From assembly GCA_023229825.1 (NCBI GenBank), contig JALNYN010000001.1, positions 62,001 through 126,000 of the forward strand: 64,000 nt of DNA, read 5' to 3'. Of the stretch, positions 7,976 to 16,063 are shown one piece after another. This DNA comes from Minisyncoccota bacterium. GTDB lineage: Bacteria; Patescibacteriota; Minisyncoccia; Phycocordibacterales; CAIJYI01. Every line of letters begins with the position of its first letter. Positions within the stretch are counted from its first letter, which is position 1. A model generated the notes under the pieces. The model had not been told where the DNA came from, did no database searches, and saw nothing but the letters and a program-made list of their open reading frames with translations. A program made the translations under genes and the position numbers.

Positions 7976-7991
7976 TAACGGGTTTCGGTGC

Positions 7992-8020
7992 TTGACAAAA
8001 GACCATGAGATGAGCTAAAT
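7992..8020 (+). promoter_or_regulatory. Promoter of the 8085 gene
   Basis: TTGACA (7992-7997), a 17 nt spacer and CTAAAT (8015-8020). The -35 is perfect and the -10 is weak. Confidence 0.55.
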
Positions 8021-8084
8021 TCGAGAGAGATTCCGTGTTTTTGAAACGGATGATCTGGATGTTTGAAAAGGAGGCAGAGAAGCT

Positions 8085-8447
8085 ATGAAAGTTATGCATG
8101 GTCAAGACCCGGCTTATAAACAACGGCAAACCGAGAGAGAAATTGAACAGCGCAGAGAATTTGTTCGTTTGGTGATGGAGGCGATGCCGTTCACGGCGCA
8201 TTATGGCCACACTCATGACGATGTGCCGAATTTTATGGAATTGGCTTTTGGGGAGAAATTCGAATTGGTTCACATGTCACCGCATGAAGCGGATAAAAAT
8301 TCCCCGTACCTCACTATGGTGCTGCAGAAGTTTTGTGTGAGTGCAAGACTTGTTAAGACCCGTGTTGAGACCAAAGATGTTTTCCGCGTTCATTACTTCG
8401 TCGTACCGAATCAATGTTACCTCGATAGTCTTCGTGGAGTTTGTTGA
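8085..8447 (+). CDS. Hypothetical protein, 120 aa
   Basis: The ATG is preceded by GGAGG (8070-8074). The protein begins with a very polar, Arg/Gln/Glu-rich helix (residues 8-30) and then a His-rich stretch (FTAHYGHTHDDVP). It finishes with alternating hydrophobic residues that suggest beta strands. The His cluster could bind metal, but no full motif is present. It is probably co-transcribed with the small gene at 8518, since no terminator is seen between them. Family unknown. Confidence 0.65.
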   Translation: MKVMHGQDPAYKQRQTEREIEQRREFVRLVMEAMPFTAHYGHTHDDVPNFMELAFGEKFELVHMSPHEADKNSPYLTMVLQKFCVSARLVKTRVETKDVFRVHYFVVPNQCYLDSLRGVC

Positions 8448-8517
8448 TCATTCATATTTCATTCATATTGAAATTTTGAAATGAGGTCAGTCAAATTATG
8501 GTTTAAATGGAGGCGAC

Positions 8518-8703
8518 ATGGGCGGTCTCGATTTCGTTGAAAAAGTTTTAGAGTTGACCCGAGCAGGGGTGAGCGTCACGGAAAAGGATTACCTCTCTGG
8601 GCGGATGGTTGACGCGAAGTATGCTGAAGCGCTCGAGATCTTGTGCGATGTTCATGTTGTGACCGATTCCGAACTCGGTTCGGGTCGTGAAATGGATAAA
8701 TGA
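8518..8703 (+). CDS. Hypothetical small protein, 61 aa
   Basis: The ATG is preceded by TGGAGGCGAC, a good ribosome binding site. The product is acidic and probably alpha-helical, with no membrane segment. It lies 70 nt behind the 8085 gene and immediately before a strong terminator, so the two likely share a transcript. No family recognised. Confidence 0.6.
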   Translation: MGGLDFVEKVLELTRAGVSVTEKDYLSGRMVDAKYAEALEILCDVHVVTDSELGSGREMDK

Positions 8704-8710
8704 GATCAAG

Positions 8711-8736
8711 GCTCCGCTATTTGGCGGAGCTTTTTT
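8711..8736 (+). terminator. Rho-independent terminator
   Basis: GCTCCGC / GCGGAGC stem with a 5-6 nt loop and a TTTTTT tail. Confidence 0.85.
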
Positions 8737-8780
8737 GTATCTATTTATGTTGTTAGCGTGAAGGGAATGTACTGACAGAC

Positions 8781-8809
8781 TTGCCTCTTATTCCTCGTCG
8801 TGTTATCAT
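8781..8809 (+). promoter_or_regulatory. Promoter of ftsH, leaderless geometry
   Basis: TTGCCT (8781-8786), 17 nt, TATCAT (8804-8809), then 6 nt to the ATG at 8816. Transcription should start at or next to the start codon. Confidence 0.6.
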
Positions 8810-8815
8810 ATCACG

Positions 8816-10771
8816 ATGAAAGAAACAAAAAAAGACAAAAATTTAAATAATAATGAGGAGGAAATGAAGCCTCAGAAAAATAATAAGCCGAAACTTCCCG
8901 ATATCAGTCCTTCAAAACGGTTTTTTACCAACATCGGCGGATCTCTGCTTATTTTTTTCGTGCTGATCACTCTCTATTCATTCGTTTCGGGCGAACAAGC
9001 AAAGAAACCGGACGAGATCACTCTGACGCAGCTGGCTTCCTATGTGAAAAAAGGGGAAGTGAAAGCGGTGACGATCGACGGTGAAAAACTTACCGTTGAC
9101 CTGAAGAATAAACAGCAAAAAGAGGCGAAAAAAGAATTGGAAAATTCGCTTTCTCAGTCGCTCGTCAATTACGGCGTCAGTCCGGAACAGATCTCTGGCG
9201 TTCAGCTCAAAATCGTCGATGGCACGGGATTTTGGTATTGGTTTATGAATTTGGCACCGATCTTGATCCCCGTCATTTTCATCCTGCTTTTTTTCTGGAT
9301 CATCACGCGGCAAGTGAAAGGCGCGGGCGTGCAGGCATTTACTTTTGGGCAATCGAAAGCGCGCATCATCGATCCTGATGATCAAAATCAGCTCGTGACA
9401 TTTAAAGATGTTGCGGGAGTGAAAGAAGCGAAAGAAGAACTGCTGGAGATCGTCGACTTCCTGAAAAATCCGAAAAAATTCTTGGACATCGGTGCGAGGA
9501 TCCCGAAAGGCGTGATACTGATGGGTGCGCCGGGAACGGGGAAGACGCTGCTTGCTCGCGCGGTTGCGGGCGAAGCGCACGTACCATTCTTCCATCTGTC
9601 GGGTTCGGAATTCGTCGAGATGTTCGTCGGTGTGGGAGCTTCCCGCGTGCGCGATCTTTTCAAGATGGCGAAAAAAATGGCGCCCGCTATCATATTTATC
9701 GACGAGATCGACGCGGTCGGACGCGTGCGCGGTACCGGTGTTGGAGGAGGGAATGACGAACGCGAACAGACACTCAACCAGATATTGGTGGAGATGGACG
9801 GGTTCGAACCGAATGAAAAAGTTATTGTCATCGCCGCGACGAATCGTCCCGATGTGCTCGATCCCGCACTCCTTCGTCCCGGACGTTTTGATCGGCGCGT
9901 TACCCTCGACCTGCCTGATCTCGAAGATCGCGAAGAGATCTTGAAAATTTACGCGCGCAAAAAACCGTTTGCGGAAGATGTGAACTTGCGGACCCTCGCC
10001 GAACGAACTCCCGGATTCTCCGGTGCCGATCTGTATTCGCTTATGAATGAAGGCGCGATCCTTGCCGCCCGCGAAGCGCGCAAAAAAGTCGCGCAGTTCG
10101 ATCTTATCCGTTCCATTGAAAAGGTCATGCTCGGACCTGAACGCAAAAGCCATCTGCTTTCCAAAGACGAAAAGAAGATCACCGCCTATCACGAAGTCGG
10201 ACACGCGCTCGTCGCTTCCGTGCTTCCTCTCGCTGATCCGGTTCAAAAAGTTTCGATCATTTCCCGAGGACACGCCGCCGGCTATACGCTTACGCTCCCG
10301 CTCGAAGAAAGAAAATTGCAGACCAAAAAAGAATTTCTCGATGATATTGCGAAAGCGCTCGGAGGATATTCCGCAGAAAAATTAATATTCGGAGATATCA
10401 CGACGGGACCGTCGAATGACTTGCAGGTTGCGACTGCGCTCGCGAGGAATATGGTCACGCGCTGGGGAATGTCCGACAAGATAGGACCGGTTGCGCTCGA
10501 AGATCCGTCAGGGAAAGTTATTTACGGACGCGGGATCGGCGAGAAAGAATATTCCGAACAGGTATCCGCGCTGGTTGATGAGGAAGTGTCAGCGATCATG
10601 AACGAAGGTTTGAAAAGAGCGAACGAAGTGCTGGAAACGCATCGAAAAGCCCTCGATATGATCTCGGCGGAACTTATCCGCGTGGAAACGATAGAACACA
10701 AAGAATTTGAAAATCTCTTGATCGCGAATGGCATCGTACCGAAGAAAAAAATAGAAGAGGAGGTTAAATAA
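8816..10771 (+). CDS. ftsH: ATP-dependent zinc metalloprotease FtsH
   Basis: FtsH is a hexameric membrane protease that unfolds and degrades membrane and short-lived cytosolic proteins, including ssrA-tagged ones. Order of parts: a polar 35-residue N-terminal extension, TM1 (about 38-60), an extracytoplasmic domain, TM2 (about 142-168), and the AAA module with Walker A GAPGTGKT (237-244), Walker B FIDEID with Asp296/Glu297 and the RPGRFDRR arginine-finger region. The zinc site HEVGH (459-463) follows, then a helical C-terminus. At 651 aa it is full length. The start at 8816 is preferred because it lies 6 nt after a -10 box. An in-frame ATG at 8864 has GAGGAG very close upstream and is the alternative. 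The gene is monocistronic. Confidence 0.97.
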   Translation: MKETKKDKNLNNNEEEMKPQKNNKPKLPDISPSKRFFTNIGGSLLIFFVLITLYSFVSGEQAKKPDEITLTQLASYVKKGEVKAVTIDGEKLTVDLKNKQQKEAKKELENSLSQSLVNYGVSPEQISGVQLKIVDGTGFWYWFMNLAPILIPVIFILLFFWIITRQVKGAGVQAFTFGQSKARIIDPDDQNQLVTFKDVAGVKEAKEELLEIVDFLKNPKKFLDIGARIPKGVILMGAPGTGKTLLARAVAGEAHVPFFHLSGSEFVEMFVGVGASRVRDLFKMAKKMAPAIIFIDEIDAVGRVRGTGVGGGNDEREQTLNQILVEMDGFEPNEKVIVIAATNRPDVLDPALLRPGRFDRRVTLDLPDLEDREEILKIYARKKPFAEDVNLRTLAERTPGFSGADLYSLMNEGAILAAREARKKVAQFDLIRSIEKVMLGPERKSHLLSKDEKKITAYHEVGHALVASVLPLADPVQKVSIISRGHAAGYTLTLPLEERKLQTKKEFLDDIAKALGGYSAEKLIFGDITTGPSNDLQVATALARNMVTRWGMSDKIGPVALEDPSGKVIYGRGIGEKEYSEQVSALVDEEVSAIMNEGLKRANEVLETHRKALDMISAELIRVETIEHKEFENLLIANGIVPKKKIEEEVK

Positions 10772-10781
10772 CAAAAACAAA

Positions 10782-10812
10782 AACATCCCGATAAAAGTTC
10801 GGGATGTTTTTT
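10782..10812 (+). terminator. Rho-independent terminator of ftsH
   Basis: ACATCCCG / CGGGATGT stem with a 9 nt loop followed by a T run, 11 nt after the ftsH stop. Confidence 0.85.
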
Positions 10813-10829
10813 ATCGCGGCGGATCATTT

Positions 10830-10858
10830 TTGACAGGATAAATAAAAACCTGTATTCT
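10830..10858 (+). promoter_or_regulatory. Promoter of the 10892-11577 operon
   Basis: TTGACA (10830-10835), 17 nt, TATTCT (10853-10858), followed by an AGGAG site at 10881-10885. Confidence 0.75.
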
Positions 10859-10891
10859 TGAAACGGTTTTGTTGTTTGTAAGGAGAAAGCA

Positions 10892-11248
10892 GTGGAAGTA
10901 AAAACATCCAAACCGCATATTGTTTATATATGGGAATTGGCCCTGAATGTTGATCAGAAGTTATATTACAACGTATACGTACGACATGCCCTTGATCCCA
11001 TATTGGAACGAGGCGAGTCTTTTCCGGTTCTCATCGGAGTAACCGACAGCATTGAGACAGATAAAGTATATCCGCTCAATCACCCGAATTTTTCCGAACT
11101 GGGCACAAGCCATTTTCCTTATGATCCTGAAGTGAGTACGGAAGGATACTTGCGTCACTCCGCCGTTTTTCCAATACCGGTCTCTGTCATAAAGGAAGTC
11201 TTGGAATTTTTGAAGCAGCGCACGCCGAAAGAAAGGAGGTTTTTATGA
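10892..11248 (+). CDS. Hypothetical protein, 118 aa (GTG start)
   Basis: The start is GTG, supported by AGGAG 6 nt upstream. The protein is soluble with many beta-strand-like alternations and ends in an amphipathic helix (SVIKEVLEFLKQR). The stop overlaps the ATG of the next gene (ATGA), so the two are translationally coupled. The C-terminal helix resembles the end of the next protein (ELIKKIKDFLR), which hints that they are distant paralogues. Function unknown. Confidence 0.7.
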   Translation: MEVKTSKPHIVYIWELALNVDQKLYYNVYVRHALDPILERGESFPVLIGVTDSIETDKVYPLNHPNFSELGTSHFPYDPEVSTEGYLRHSAVFPIPVSVIKEVLEFLKQRTPKERRFL

Positions 11249-11577
11249 GCGATCTTCATCCTCGCTATTCTCACGCCGGTTTTTCTCTGGAATACCGAGA
11301 GATAGGCTGCGTTTGGGGTTGGTTTACTCGGGAATGTATTCCCATGGCTCCGTTTTTTGTCACGTATGTGAAAGACGGGCTCGTATTTGTCATTCCTTAC
11401 GGCGTATTCTGCGGCGGTCGCGCCTGCGTTTATACCGATGCCTATTGCGTCGGACAAAAAACCGCGACAGGAAAAATTTCCGAAGCGTACCAATGGGAAG
11501 ATCGGATGGAGCATCATGGATTTACTCCAGAATTGATAAAAAAGATAAAAGATTTTCTCAGGACCGAAAATAGATGA
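11245..11577 (+). CDS. Hypothetical protein, 110 aa
   Basis: Second gene of a coupled pair, preceded by AAAGGAGG. The protein has several Cys and Trp residues in the first 80 positions, a hydrophobic but probably not membrane-spanning centre (PFFVTYVKDGLVFVIPYGVF) and a lysine-rich C-terminal helix. No family recognised. A strong terminator follows 8 nt behind the stop. Confidence 0.65.
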   Translation: MSDLHPRYSHAGFSLEYREIGCVWGWFTRECIPMAPFFVTYVKDGLVFVIPYGVFCGGRACVYTDAYCVGQKTATGKISEAYQWEDRMEHHGFTPELIKKIKDFLRTENR

Positions 11578-11584
11578 AAGTACC

Positions 11585-11618
11585 AAGCTCCGCACACAAT
11601 GCGGAGCTTGTTTTTTTT
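11585..11618 (+). terminator. Rho-independent terminator
   Basis: AAGCTCCGC / GCGGAGCTT perfect 9 bp stem, 7 nt loop, then a run of eight Ts. Confidence 0.9.
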
Positions 11619-11748
11619 GTCGTCGTCGGACGGGATTTGTATCCCGTTCGAAACGCTTGAAGAAAACGCTGAACGCAGTAATTTCAAACGTTTCGAACGA
11701 AGGTACAACCTTCGTCCGGCGGACGAGGGCGGTTTCAAACACAGACTA

Positions 11749-11777
11749 TTGACACATTGTCAACAAATTGGTAAGTT
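11749..11777 (+). promoter_or_regulatory. Promoter of the 11828 gene
   Basis: TTGACA (11749-11754), 17 nt, TAAGTT (11772-11777). Upstream, at about 11650-11700, lies an imperfect inverted repeat (GTTCGAAAC ... GTTTCGAAC). Confidence 0.55.
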
Positions 11778-11827
11778 GGTGCCAGATTGTGATTTTTGGC
11801 AATCATTACGAAATTTAGGAGAGTGTG

Positions 11828-12106
11828 ATGAGAAAAATCTTAGTGGTATTGGTACTGGTCGTGGTTTGGCTCGGATTTGTCGAGTATGCTCATTCTGAAG
11901 GAATACGGGCGGCGCAATTAAAACCGGAGACTCATAATGGAATCATCTCCACGGTGAAAATTCATATTAATGGTCTTGGCCTTGATGGCTATTATGTTAA
12001 AGACACGAACGCCGTTCCTCCATTGTGTTATTTTCAAGGTAGTGGCGGTGGCGAAATGACGCTTGTACCTTGTGAAAATCTCAAATATTACTTTGGCGAT
12101 AAGTAA
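11828..12106 (+). CDS. Small secreted protein, 92 aa
   Basis: AGGAG (11817-11821) lies 6 nt before ATG 11828. A GTG three bases earlier is possible. Residues 1-23 form a textbook Sec signal peptide (MRKILVVLVLVVVWLGF), with likely cleavage after YAHS. The mature part is about 68 aa, has two Cys residues (CYF... and PCENLKYYF) that could pair, and shows no known domain. It is single-gene, with its own promoter and terminator, and is probably an extracellular or cell-surface peptide. Confidence 0.7.
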   Translation: MRKILVVLVLVVVWLGFVEYAHSEGIRAAQLKPETHNGIISTVKIHINGLGLDGYYVKDTNAVPPLCYFQGSGGGEMTLVPCENLKYYFGDK

Positions 12107-12120
12107 GCGACAAGTCGAAA

Positions 12121-12146
12121 GGGTCGGAGCTTCCGGCCCCTTTTTT
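12121..12146 (+). terminator. Rho-independent terminator
   Basis: GGGTCGGA pairs with TCCGGCCC (one G-U) and is followed by TTTTTT. Confidence 0.8.
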
Positions 12147-12346
12147 ATTGGGATTGTGAGACGAAAAGAGTAGGTGGTAAAACCCACCCCACCCCAACCC
12201 TCCCCTCTGAAGAGAGGGAGGGGGCACGACGATGGTATAATTTGTCTGGCGTTCGTATTCCTTAAATCCGTTAATCCGTAAATCCTAAATCTTCGTTCGT
12301 CGTCCCCCGATACTGATACTTCTCCCTGATACATTGCCAATGTCCC
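12147..12346. other. Non-coding spacer upstream of tuf
   Basis: No gene is visible. It contains a C-rich run (ACCCACCCCACCCCAACCC) followed by CCTCCCCTCTGAAGAGAGGGAGG, a small hairpin, and short repeats of the TCCGTTAATCCGTAAATCC type. Confidence 0.4.
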
Positions 12347-12374
12347 TTGACTATTTCCGCCGGTTTGCTATGAT
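12347..12374 (+). promoter_or_regulatory. Promoter of tuf-rpsJ
   Basis: TTGACT (12347-12352), 16 nt, TATGAT (12369-12374). This leaves a leader of about 165 nt before tuf. Confidence 0.65.
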
Positions 12375-12480
12375 GTTTATCACTTGTCGATACCGCACTT
12401 ATGCATATTTTTTGTATGCGGAATTGCGACGGCATCTTTATTATCGAAACCATTTATTAGAAAAATAACGTTTATTATTA

Positions 12481-12527
12481 ACGGCCGTGGCTCAGTTGAT
12501 CACTCTTAAGAGCTGAGCTTTGGCCGG
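12481..12527 (+). promoter_or_regulatory. Structured leader hairpin of tuf
   Basis: CGGCC (12482-12486) pairs with GGCCG (about 12522-12526), and an inner CTCAG / CTGAG stem lies inside, so the leader folds into a two-tier hairpin ending 18 nt before the tuf ATG. No Shine-Dalgarno is present between hairpin and start, only A-rich sequence. A role in translational control is inferred. Confidence 0.45.
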
Positions 12528-12544
12528 TAAATAAAAAAAATAAT

Positions 12545-13741
12545 ATGGCAGCAGAAGAATTCAAGCGGGATAAACCGCACGTAAATGTAGGTACTATCGG
12601 ACACGTCGACCACGGCAAGACCACTCTTACCGCGGCTATTCTCCATGTTCTCGACATGGCGGGAAAGACGGTTAAATTGAAAAGCGTTGACCAGATCGAC
12701 TCAGCGCCGGAGGAAAAAGCTCGCGGAATTACGATCGCGCTTTCTCACAATGAATATTCGACCGATGCTCGCCATTATGCGCACATCGACGCTCCCGGAC
12801 ATGCTGACTATATTAAGAACATGATCACCGGAGCCGCTCAGATGGACGGTGCGATCCTCGTGGTTGCCGCCCCGGACGGAGCTATGCCTCAGACTCGCGA
12901 ACACATCTTGCTCGCGCGACAGGTTGGAGTACCGAAAATGATGGTATTCTTGAACAAATGCGATCTCGTTGATGATCCGGATCTGATCGAGCTCGTCGAA
13001 GAAGAAATTCGCGAACTTTTGACCAAACAAGGATTTGACGGCGCGAACGCTCCTATTATCCGCGGTTCTGCGACCAAAGCTCTCGCTTCGAAAGATCTCA
13101 ACGATCCTGACGCGAAAGCGATCTTGGCGCTCTGCGATGCGATGGACACCTATATCCCGGTCCCTGAGAGAAAGACCGATCTTCCGTTCCTTATGCCGGT
13201 TGAAGACATCTTCACCATTGAAGGACGCGGAACTGTCGCCACAGGACGTATCGAACGCGGTACGGTCAAAGTCGGAGAAGAAATCGAGATCGTCGGACTC
13301 AAACCGACCGTTAAGACGACCATCACCGGTATCGAAATGTTCAACAAATCTCTCAAGGAAGGATTTGCCGGAGACAATGCCGGAGTTCTGCTCCGCGGAG
13401 TCAAGAAGGAAGACGTTACTCGCGGACAAGTACTCGCGAAACCGGGTTCCGTTACTCCTCACACCGAATTCACCGGAGAGGTTTACATTCTCTCGAAAGA
13501 AGAAGGAGGACGCCACACACCGTTCTTCACCGGATACAAACCGCAATTCTATATTCGCACCACTGACGTTACCGGAGAAGTTACCTTGAACGAAGGAGTG
13601 GAAATGGTTATGCCGGGAGATACTGTCACTTTCAAAGTTAAGCTTATCATGCCGGTCGCGCTCGAAGAGAAGATGCGTTTCGCGGTCCGCGAAGGAGGAC
13701 GAACCGTAGGATCAGGGGTTGTAACCTCGATCATTGCGTAA
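12545..13741 (+). CDS. tuf: Translation elongation factor Tu
   Basis: EF-Tu carries aminoacyl-tRNA to the ribosome as a GTP complex. The 398 aa protein has G1 GHVDHGKT (19-26), the switch region [14 protein letters not shown]3 DAPGHADY, G4 NKCD, G5 SATKA, and full domains 2 and 3. The effector segment reads [15 protein letters not shown] rather than the usual ARGITINTSHVEYET, a lineage-specific variation. It is immediately upstream of rpsJ, the classical order. The gap carries telomere-like repeats. There is no Shine-Dalgarno, and an A-rich stretch precedes the ATG. Confidence 0.98.
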   Translation: MAAEEFKRDKPHVNVGTIGHVDHGKTTLTAAILHVLDMAGKTVKLKSVDQIDSAPEEKARGITIALSHNEYSTDARHYAHIDAPGHADYIKNMITGAAQMDGAILVVAAPDGAMPQTREHILLARQVGVPKMMVFLNKCDLVDDPDLIELVEEEIRELLTKQGFDGANAPIIRGSATKALASKDLNDPDAKAILALCDAMDTYIPVPERKTDLPFLMPVEDIFTIEGRGTVATGRIERGTVKVGEEIEIVGLKPTVKTTITGIEMFNKSLKEGFAGDNAGVLLRGVKKEDVTRGQVLAKPGSVTPHTEFTGEVYILSKEEGGRHTPFFTGYKPQFYIRTTDVTGEVTLNEGVEMVMPGDTVTFKVKLIMPVALEEKMRFAVREGGRTVGSGVVTSIIA

Positions 13742-13826
13742 AAAGCTTTTAGCTTTTAGCTGTTAGCTTATAGACGTATCGTCGTCCGTACCCTAAAACC
13801 TAAAACCTAAAACCTAAAACCTAAAA
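13742..13826. repeat. Degenerate inverted heptamer arrays (tuf-rpsJ spacer)
   Basis: The left part reads AGCTTTTAGCTTTTAGCTGTTAGC. The right part is five copies of CCTAAAA ending directly at the rpsJ start. The two halves are roughly complementary in type (TTTTAG versus CTAAAA) with a unique GTCGTCCG centre. The same design occurs in the rplD-rplW and rplW-rplB gaps. Confidence 0.7.
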
Positions 13827-13828
13827 AG

Positions 13829-14254
13829 ATGCCTACAAAAACCACGACAACTAAACCGGCGGCCAAAGCGGTAAAACCGAAAGCGGCAGCACCTAAGGCT
13901 CCCGTGAAAGCGGTAAAAGCGGCGGTCGCGAAACCGAAAGGCGACGAGTTTCAGAAGCTTCGTATTCGCGTTCGCGCGTACGAGCACAAGATCCTCGATG
14001 CTTCGGTAAAGCAGATCATCGACACGGCAGTTCGCTATGATGCGAAAGTGCTTGGCCCGATACCTCTACCTGCTGAGATCAAGAAATACACGGTCAACCG
14101 ATCAACATTCGTTCACAAAGATGCAAGGGAACAGTTTGAGATCCGCACGCACAAGCGCCTGATCGACATTCTGAACCCCAGCCCGAAAGTGATCGAGGCT
14201 CTCACGAACCTCTCGCTTCCGTCCGGAGTGAATATCGATGTTAAAATGATCTAA
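13829..14254 (+). CDS. rpsJ: 30S ribosomal protein S10 with N-terminal extension
   Basis: S10 is a component of the 30S head and of transcription antitermination complexes. The core starts at about residue 40 (FQKLRIRVRAYEHKILD) and runs to the C-terminus with the conserved PLPAEIKKYTVNRSTFVHKDAREQFE segment. In front of it sits an unusual 40-residue Lys/Ala/Pro tail (KPAAKAVKPKAAAPKAP...) that makes the protein 141 rather than about 103 aa. The ATG lies right after the CCTAAAA repeats with no Shine-Dalgarno. A terminator follows, so in this genome S10 is cut off from rplC, which begins 2.8 kb downstream. Confidence 0.96.
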   Translation: MPTKTTTTKPAAKAVKPKAAAPKAPVKAVKAAVAKPKGDEFQKLRIRVRAYEHKILDASVKQIIDTAVRYDAKVLGPIPLPAEIKKYTVNRSTFVHKDAREQFEIRTHKRLIDILNPSPKVIEALTNLSLPSGVNIDVKMI

Positions 14255-14271
14255 TTATAATATCAAAGGTT

Positions 14272-14304
14272 ACAAAAACACACGGCAAAAGACGTGTGTT
14301 TTTG
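14272..14304. terminator. Strong bidirectional terminator after rpsJ
   Basis: ACAAAAACACACG pairs with CGTGTGTTTTTGT, 13 bp, around an 8 nt loop, with A and T runs inside the stem so that it can act in both directions. Confidence 0.85.
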
Positions 14305-14319
14305 TCGGTTCATTCCATG

Positions 14320-14332
14320 AAGGACGGTCCTT
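14320..14332. repeat. REP palindrome copy 1, upstream of transposase gene
   Basis: AAGGACGGTCCTT, the core of the palindrome found again inside and behind the RAYT gene. It abuts TTGGTT (14331-14336), the likely -35 box of that gene. Confidence 0.7.
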
Positions 14333-14358
14333 GGTTTATATTTTAGGCATGGTATACT
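14331..14358 (+). promoter_or_regulatory. Promoter of the RAYT gene overlapping a REP
   Basis: TTGGTT (14331-14336), 16 nt, TATACT (14353-14358), then 7 nt to the ATG. The -35 overlaps the end of the REP palindrome, so binding of the transposase to it could repress its own gene. Confidence 0.5.
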
Positions 14359-14365
14359 CATATTT

Positions 14366-15076
14366 ATGAAACGCCATTTTGCCTTTGCTCCCGATGAATA
14401 TTATCACGTTTACAACAGAGGGACGGAAAGACGTGTTATTTTTGAAGATGATCATGATTATAAAAGATTTCTCGTACTTTTATACCTAAGCAACGGCACC
14501 GCTGCGATTGACCTAAACGAATATTTTTCTCAGGAAGGACGGTCCTTCCTTGAACTCTTTAGGGCTAACCGCGGGTCGCAAATTGTGGATGTGGGATCGT
14601 ATTGCCTTATGCCTAATCATTTTCATTTACTGCTTCGAGAAAAAGTAGACGGAGGCGTCAGTACTTTTATGAAAAAACTTGGGACAGCTTATTCCACATA
14701 TTTTAATAAAAAAAATACGCGGGTCGGACCGTTGTTCCAAGGTCGCTTTAAAGCGCAGCATGTTGATATTGACAATTATTTAAAATATCTGTTTTCATAT
14801 ATTCATTTGAACCCTGTAAAACTCATTGATCCAAAATGGAAGGAGAAGGGGATTTTTGACATGAAAAAGACTAAAGAATATTTGAACGAATACCCATACT
14901 CAAGTTATCAGAACTTTCTCGGGAGGAAACAAATTGAAAAGGTGATACTAACCAGAAACCGCTTTCCTGAATACTTTAAAACAACGCATGACTTTGAAGA
15001 GTTTATAAATGATTGGCTGACGTTTGACGATGAGTTTGATGTCCGTAGACCGTCAGGAAAGAGAAAAAGACTGTAA
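14366..15076 (+). CDS. REP-associated tyrosine transposase (RAYT, Y1 family)
   Basis: This family cuts and joins single-stranded REP DNA with a single tyrosine. The 236 aa protein has the family opening (PDEYYHVYNRGTERRVIFEDD), the metal-binding HUH-type motif NHFHLLL (His85, His87), the GPLFQGRFKA segment, and SYIHLNPVKL with Tyr145 as the likely nucleophile by alignment to known members. It is domesticated rather than a full insertion sequence: it is flanked by short REP palindromes (14320, 15084) instead of classical terminal hairpins, and one palindrome lies inside its own coding sequence (14532-14550, encoding QEGRSFL). The mRNA is probably leaderless, with a -10 box 7 nt upstream. Its position between rpsJ and rplC splits the S10 gene cluster. 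Confidence 0.9.
   Translation: MKRHFAFAPDEYYHVYNRGTERRVIFEDDHDYKRFLVLLYLSNGTAAIDLNEYFSQEGRSFLELFRANRGSQIVDVGSYCLMPNHFHLLLREKVDGGVSTFMKKLGTAYSTYFNKKNTRVGPLFQGRFKAQHVDIDNYLKYLFSYIHLNPVKLIDPKWKEKGIFDMKKTKEYLNEYPYSSYQNFLGRKQIEKVILTRNRFPEYFKTTHDFEEFINDWLTFDDEFDVRRPSGKRKRL
14532..14550. repeat. REP palindrome copy 2, inside the transposase CDS
   Basis: AGGAAGGACGGTCCTTCCT, a near-perfect 19 nt palindrome. It is read in frame within the RAYT gene. Confidence 0.75.
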
Positions 15077-15083
15077 AATGACA

Positions 15084-15102
15084 AGGAAGGACCGTCCTTC
15101 CT
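15084..15102. repeat. REP palindrome copy 3, downstream of transposase gene
   Basis: AGGAAGGACCGTCCTTCCT, the exact reverse complement of copy 2, beginning 8 nt after the RAYT stop. Confidence 0.75.
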
Positions 15103-15110
15103 GTAAAAGT

Positions 15111-15138
15111 TTGACAATACCTATTTGTTTGTTAGTAT
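15111..15138 (+). promoter_or_regulatory. Promoter of the 15257 gene
   Basis: TTGACA (15111-15116), 16 nt, TAGTAT (15133-15138). The leader carries a CGCCGTCGCTCTCGACGAGC hairpin related to sequence found behind both rplB tails. Confidence 0.6.
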
Positions 15139-15256
15139 CAAAACCAGATTGCTGTGATGGTTGCGGATAGTTCGCAACCGTTTGAACAGCAACGGGAACC
15201 TTGTAAAACCCGCCGTCGCTCTCGACGAGCTATGGCGAGGCAAAGGAGAAACTGTC

Positions 15257-15943
15257 ATGAATAAGACGACTAAAGTTGTCACAGACGGTACAAAAATGAG
15301 CAATGAGCAGCTTGGCTTGCTGACTCGCCGCCATGATGAAATTAAACGAAGGATCAATGAAGGGGCAATTCATTTTGATGAAGTTGCAAAAGGATACCAG
15401 GCCATCACCGAAGGAGGAAGAATTATTCAGCCGATCGTGATGCCGATGTTTACCGTTACCGCAACTGGAAAAGCACTGAAATATTCCCTTGGTCAACTTC
15501 GAAAAAAATGGTGTGTGGTTAGTGCCGGAACGGAACGATACGATTCGCTGGATCCTCCGCTTCAAAAAGGAAAAATACTTCTTCTTGGAATTATTCATTG
15601 TGATGAATTTCATCCCGATGAGCTCGAAACATCTATTATCAGGAAAGAAGCTCATCGAAGAGGATGGATCTCTCCACCGGCAGAAGTCGCTTGTCTCCTG
15701 CGCGAAAAATTTTCTACAGAGGATATTAATTCATTTGGTCTTACGCGGCTTGCTATAATGCATGAGCCATATCCTGACAAAACACCATATCTTGATCCTA
15801 CGGATAGGAAGTCATGGGTTTGGACGCTTTGCGGACATGATACTCCTATCGGCGCGCTCCACGGAATACGATGCATGAGCTGGAATTATTTCAGCGAGGA
15901 TCGGTACGGATTTGTGTTTCAAATCCCAAACTTCATCGGTTAA
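15257..15943 (+). CDS. Hypothetical protein, 228 aa
   Basis: The start is ATG 15257, preceded by AAAGGAG. A longer open frame upstream covers the leader and is not used. The protein is soluble with a helical, Lys/Arg-rich first 60 residues and then mixed alpha/beta text. It has conserved-looking Trp/Cys/His residues near the C-terminus (SWVWTLCGHDTP...MSWNYF). No family is recognised. It is a single-gene unit with its own promoter, Shine-Dalgarno and terminator, inserted between rpsJ and rplC. Confidence 0.7.
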   Translation: MNKTTKVVTDGTKMSNEQLGLLTRRHDEIKRRINEGAIHFDEVAKGYQAITEGGRIIQPIVMPMFTVTATGKALKYSLGQLRKKWCVVSAGTERYDSLDPPLQKGKILLLGIIHCDEFHPDELETSIIRKEAHRRGWISPPAEVACLLREKFSTEDINSFGLTRLAIMHEPYPDKTPYLDPTDRKSWVWTLCGHDTPIGALHGIRCMSWNYFSEDRYGFVFQIPNFIG

Positions 15944-15964
15944 TATAAAATAGAAAATATTTAC

Positions 15965-15996
15965 TCCCGCTTTGGCTTCAACCGAGGCGGGTTTTT
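15965..15996 (+). terminator. Rho-independent terminator
   Basis: CCCGCTTTGG / CCGAGGCGGG pairs over 10 bp (three G-U) with a 6-7 nt loop, followed by TTTTT. Confidence 0.8.
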
Positions 15997-16002
15997 AAAA
16001 AA

Positions 16003-16031
16003 TTGACGATATTTTTTTAATATGTTTTACT
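16003..16031 (+). promoter_or_regulatory. Promoter of the 16064 gene
   Basis: TTGACG (16003-16008), 17 nt, TTTACT (16026-16031), followed by a CGGAGG ribosome binding site. Confidence 0.55.
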
Positions 16032-16063
16032 CTAAAGAGATATAATTATTTGCGGAGGTTAAA

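Noticed and set aside
8978..10273. 431-codon frame antisense to ftsH
   Set aside because: Codon shadow of a conserved, strongly biased gene. Composition is Phe/Arg/His-rich and without domain text.
12481..12527. Possible tRNA (GTGGCTCAGTTGATC resembles a tRNA D-arm)
   Set aside because: No anticodon arm, T-arm or acceptor stem can be drawn. It folds better as a simple nested leader hairpin.
12701..13546. 281-codon frame antisense to tuf
   Set aside because: Same shadow effect. No start signal and no protein-like features.
14366..15076. Complete IS200/IS605 insertion sequence
   Set aside because: No tnpB-type gene and no IS-like long terminal hairpins. Short REP palindromes and protein text fit a RAYT instead.
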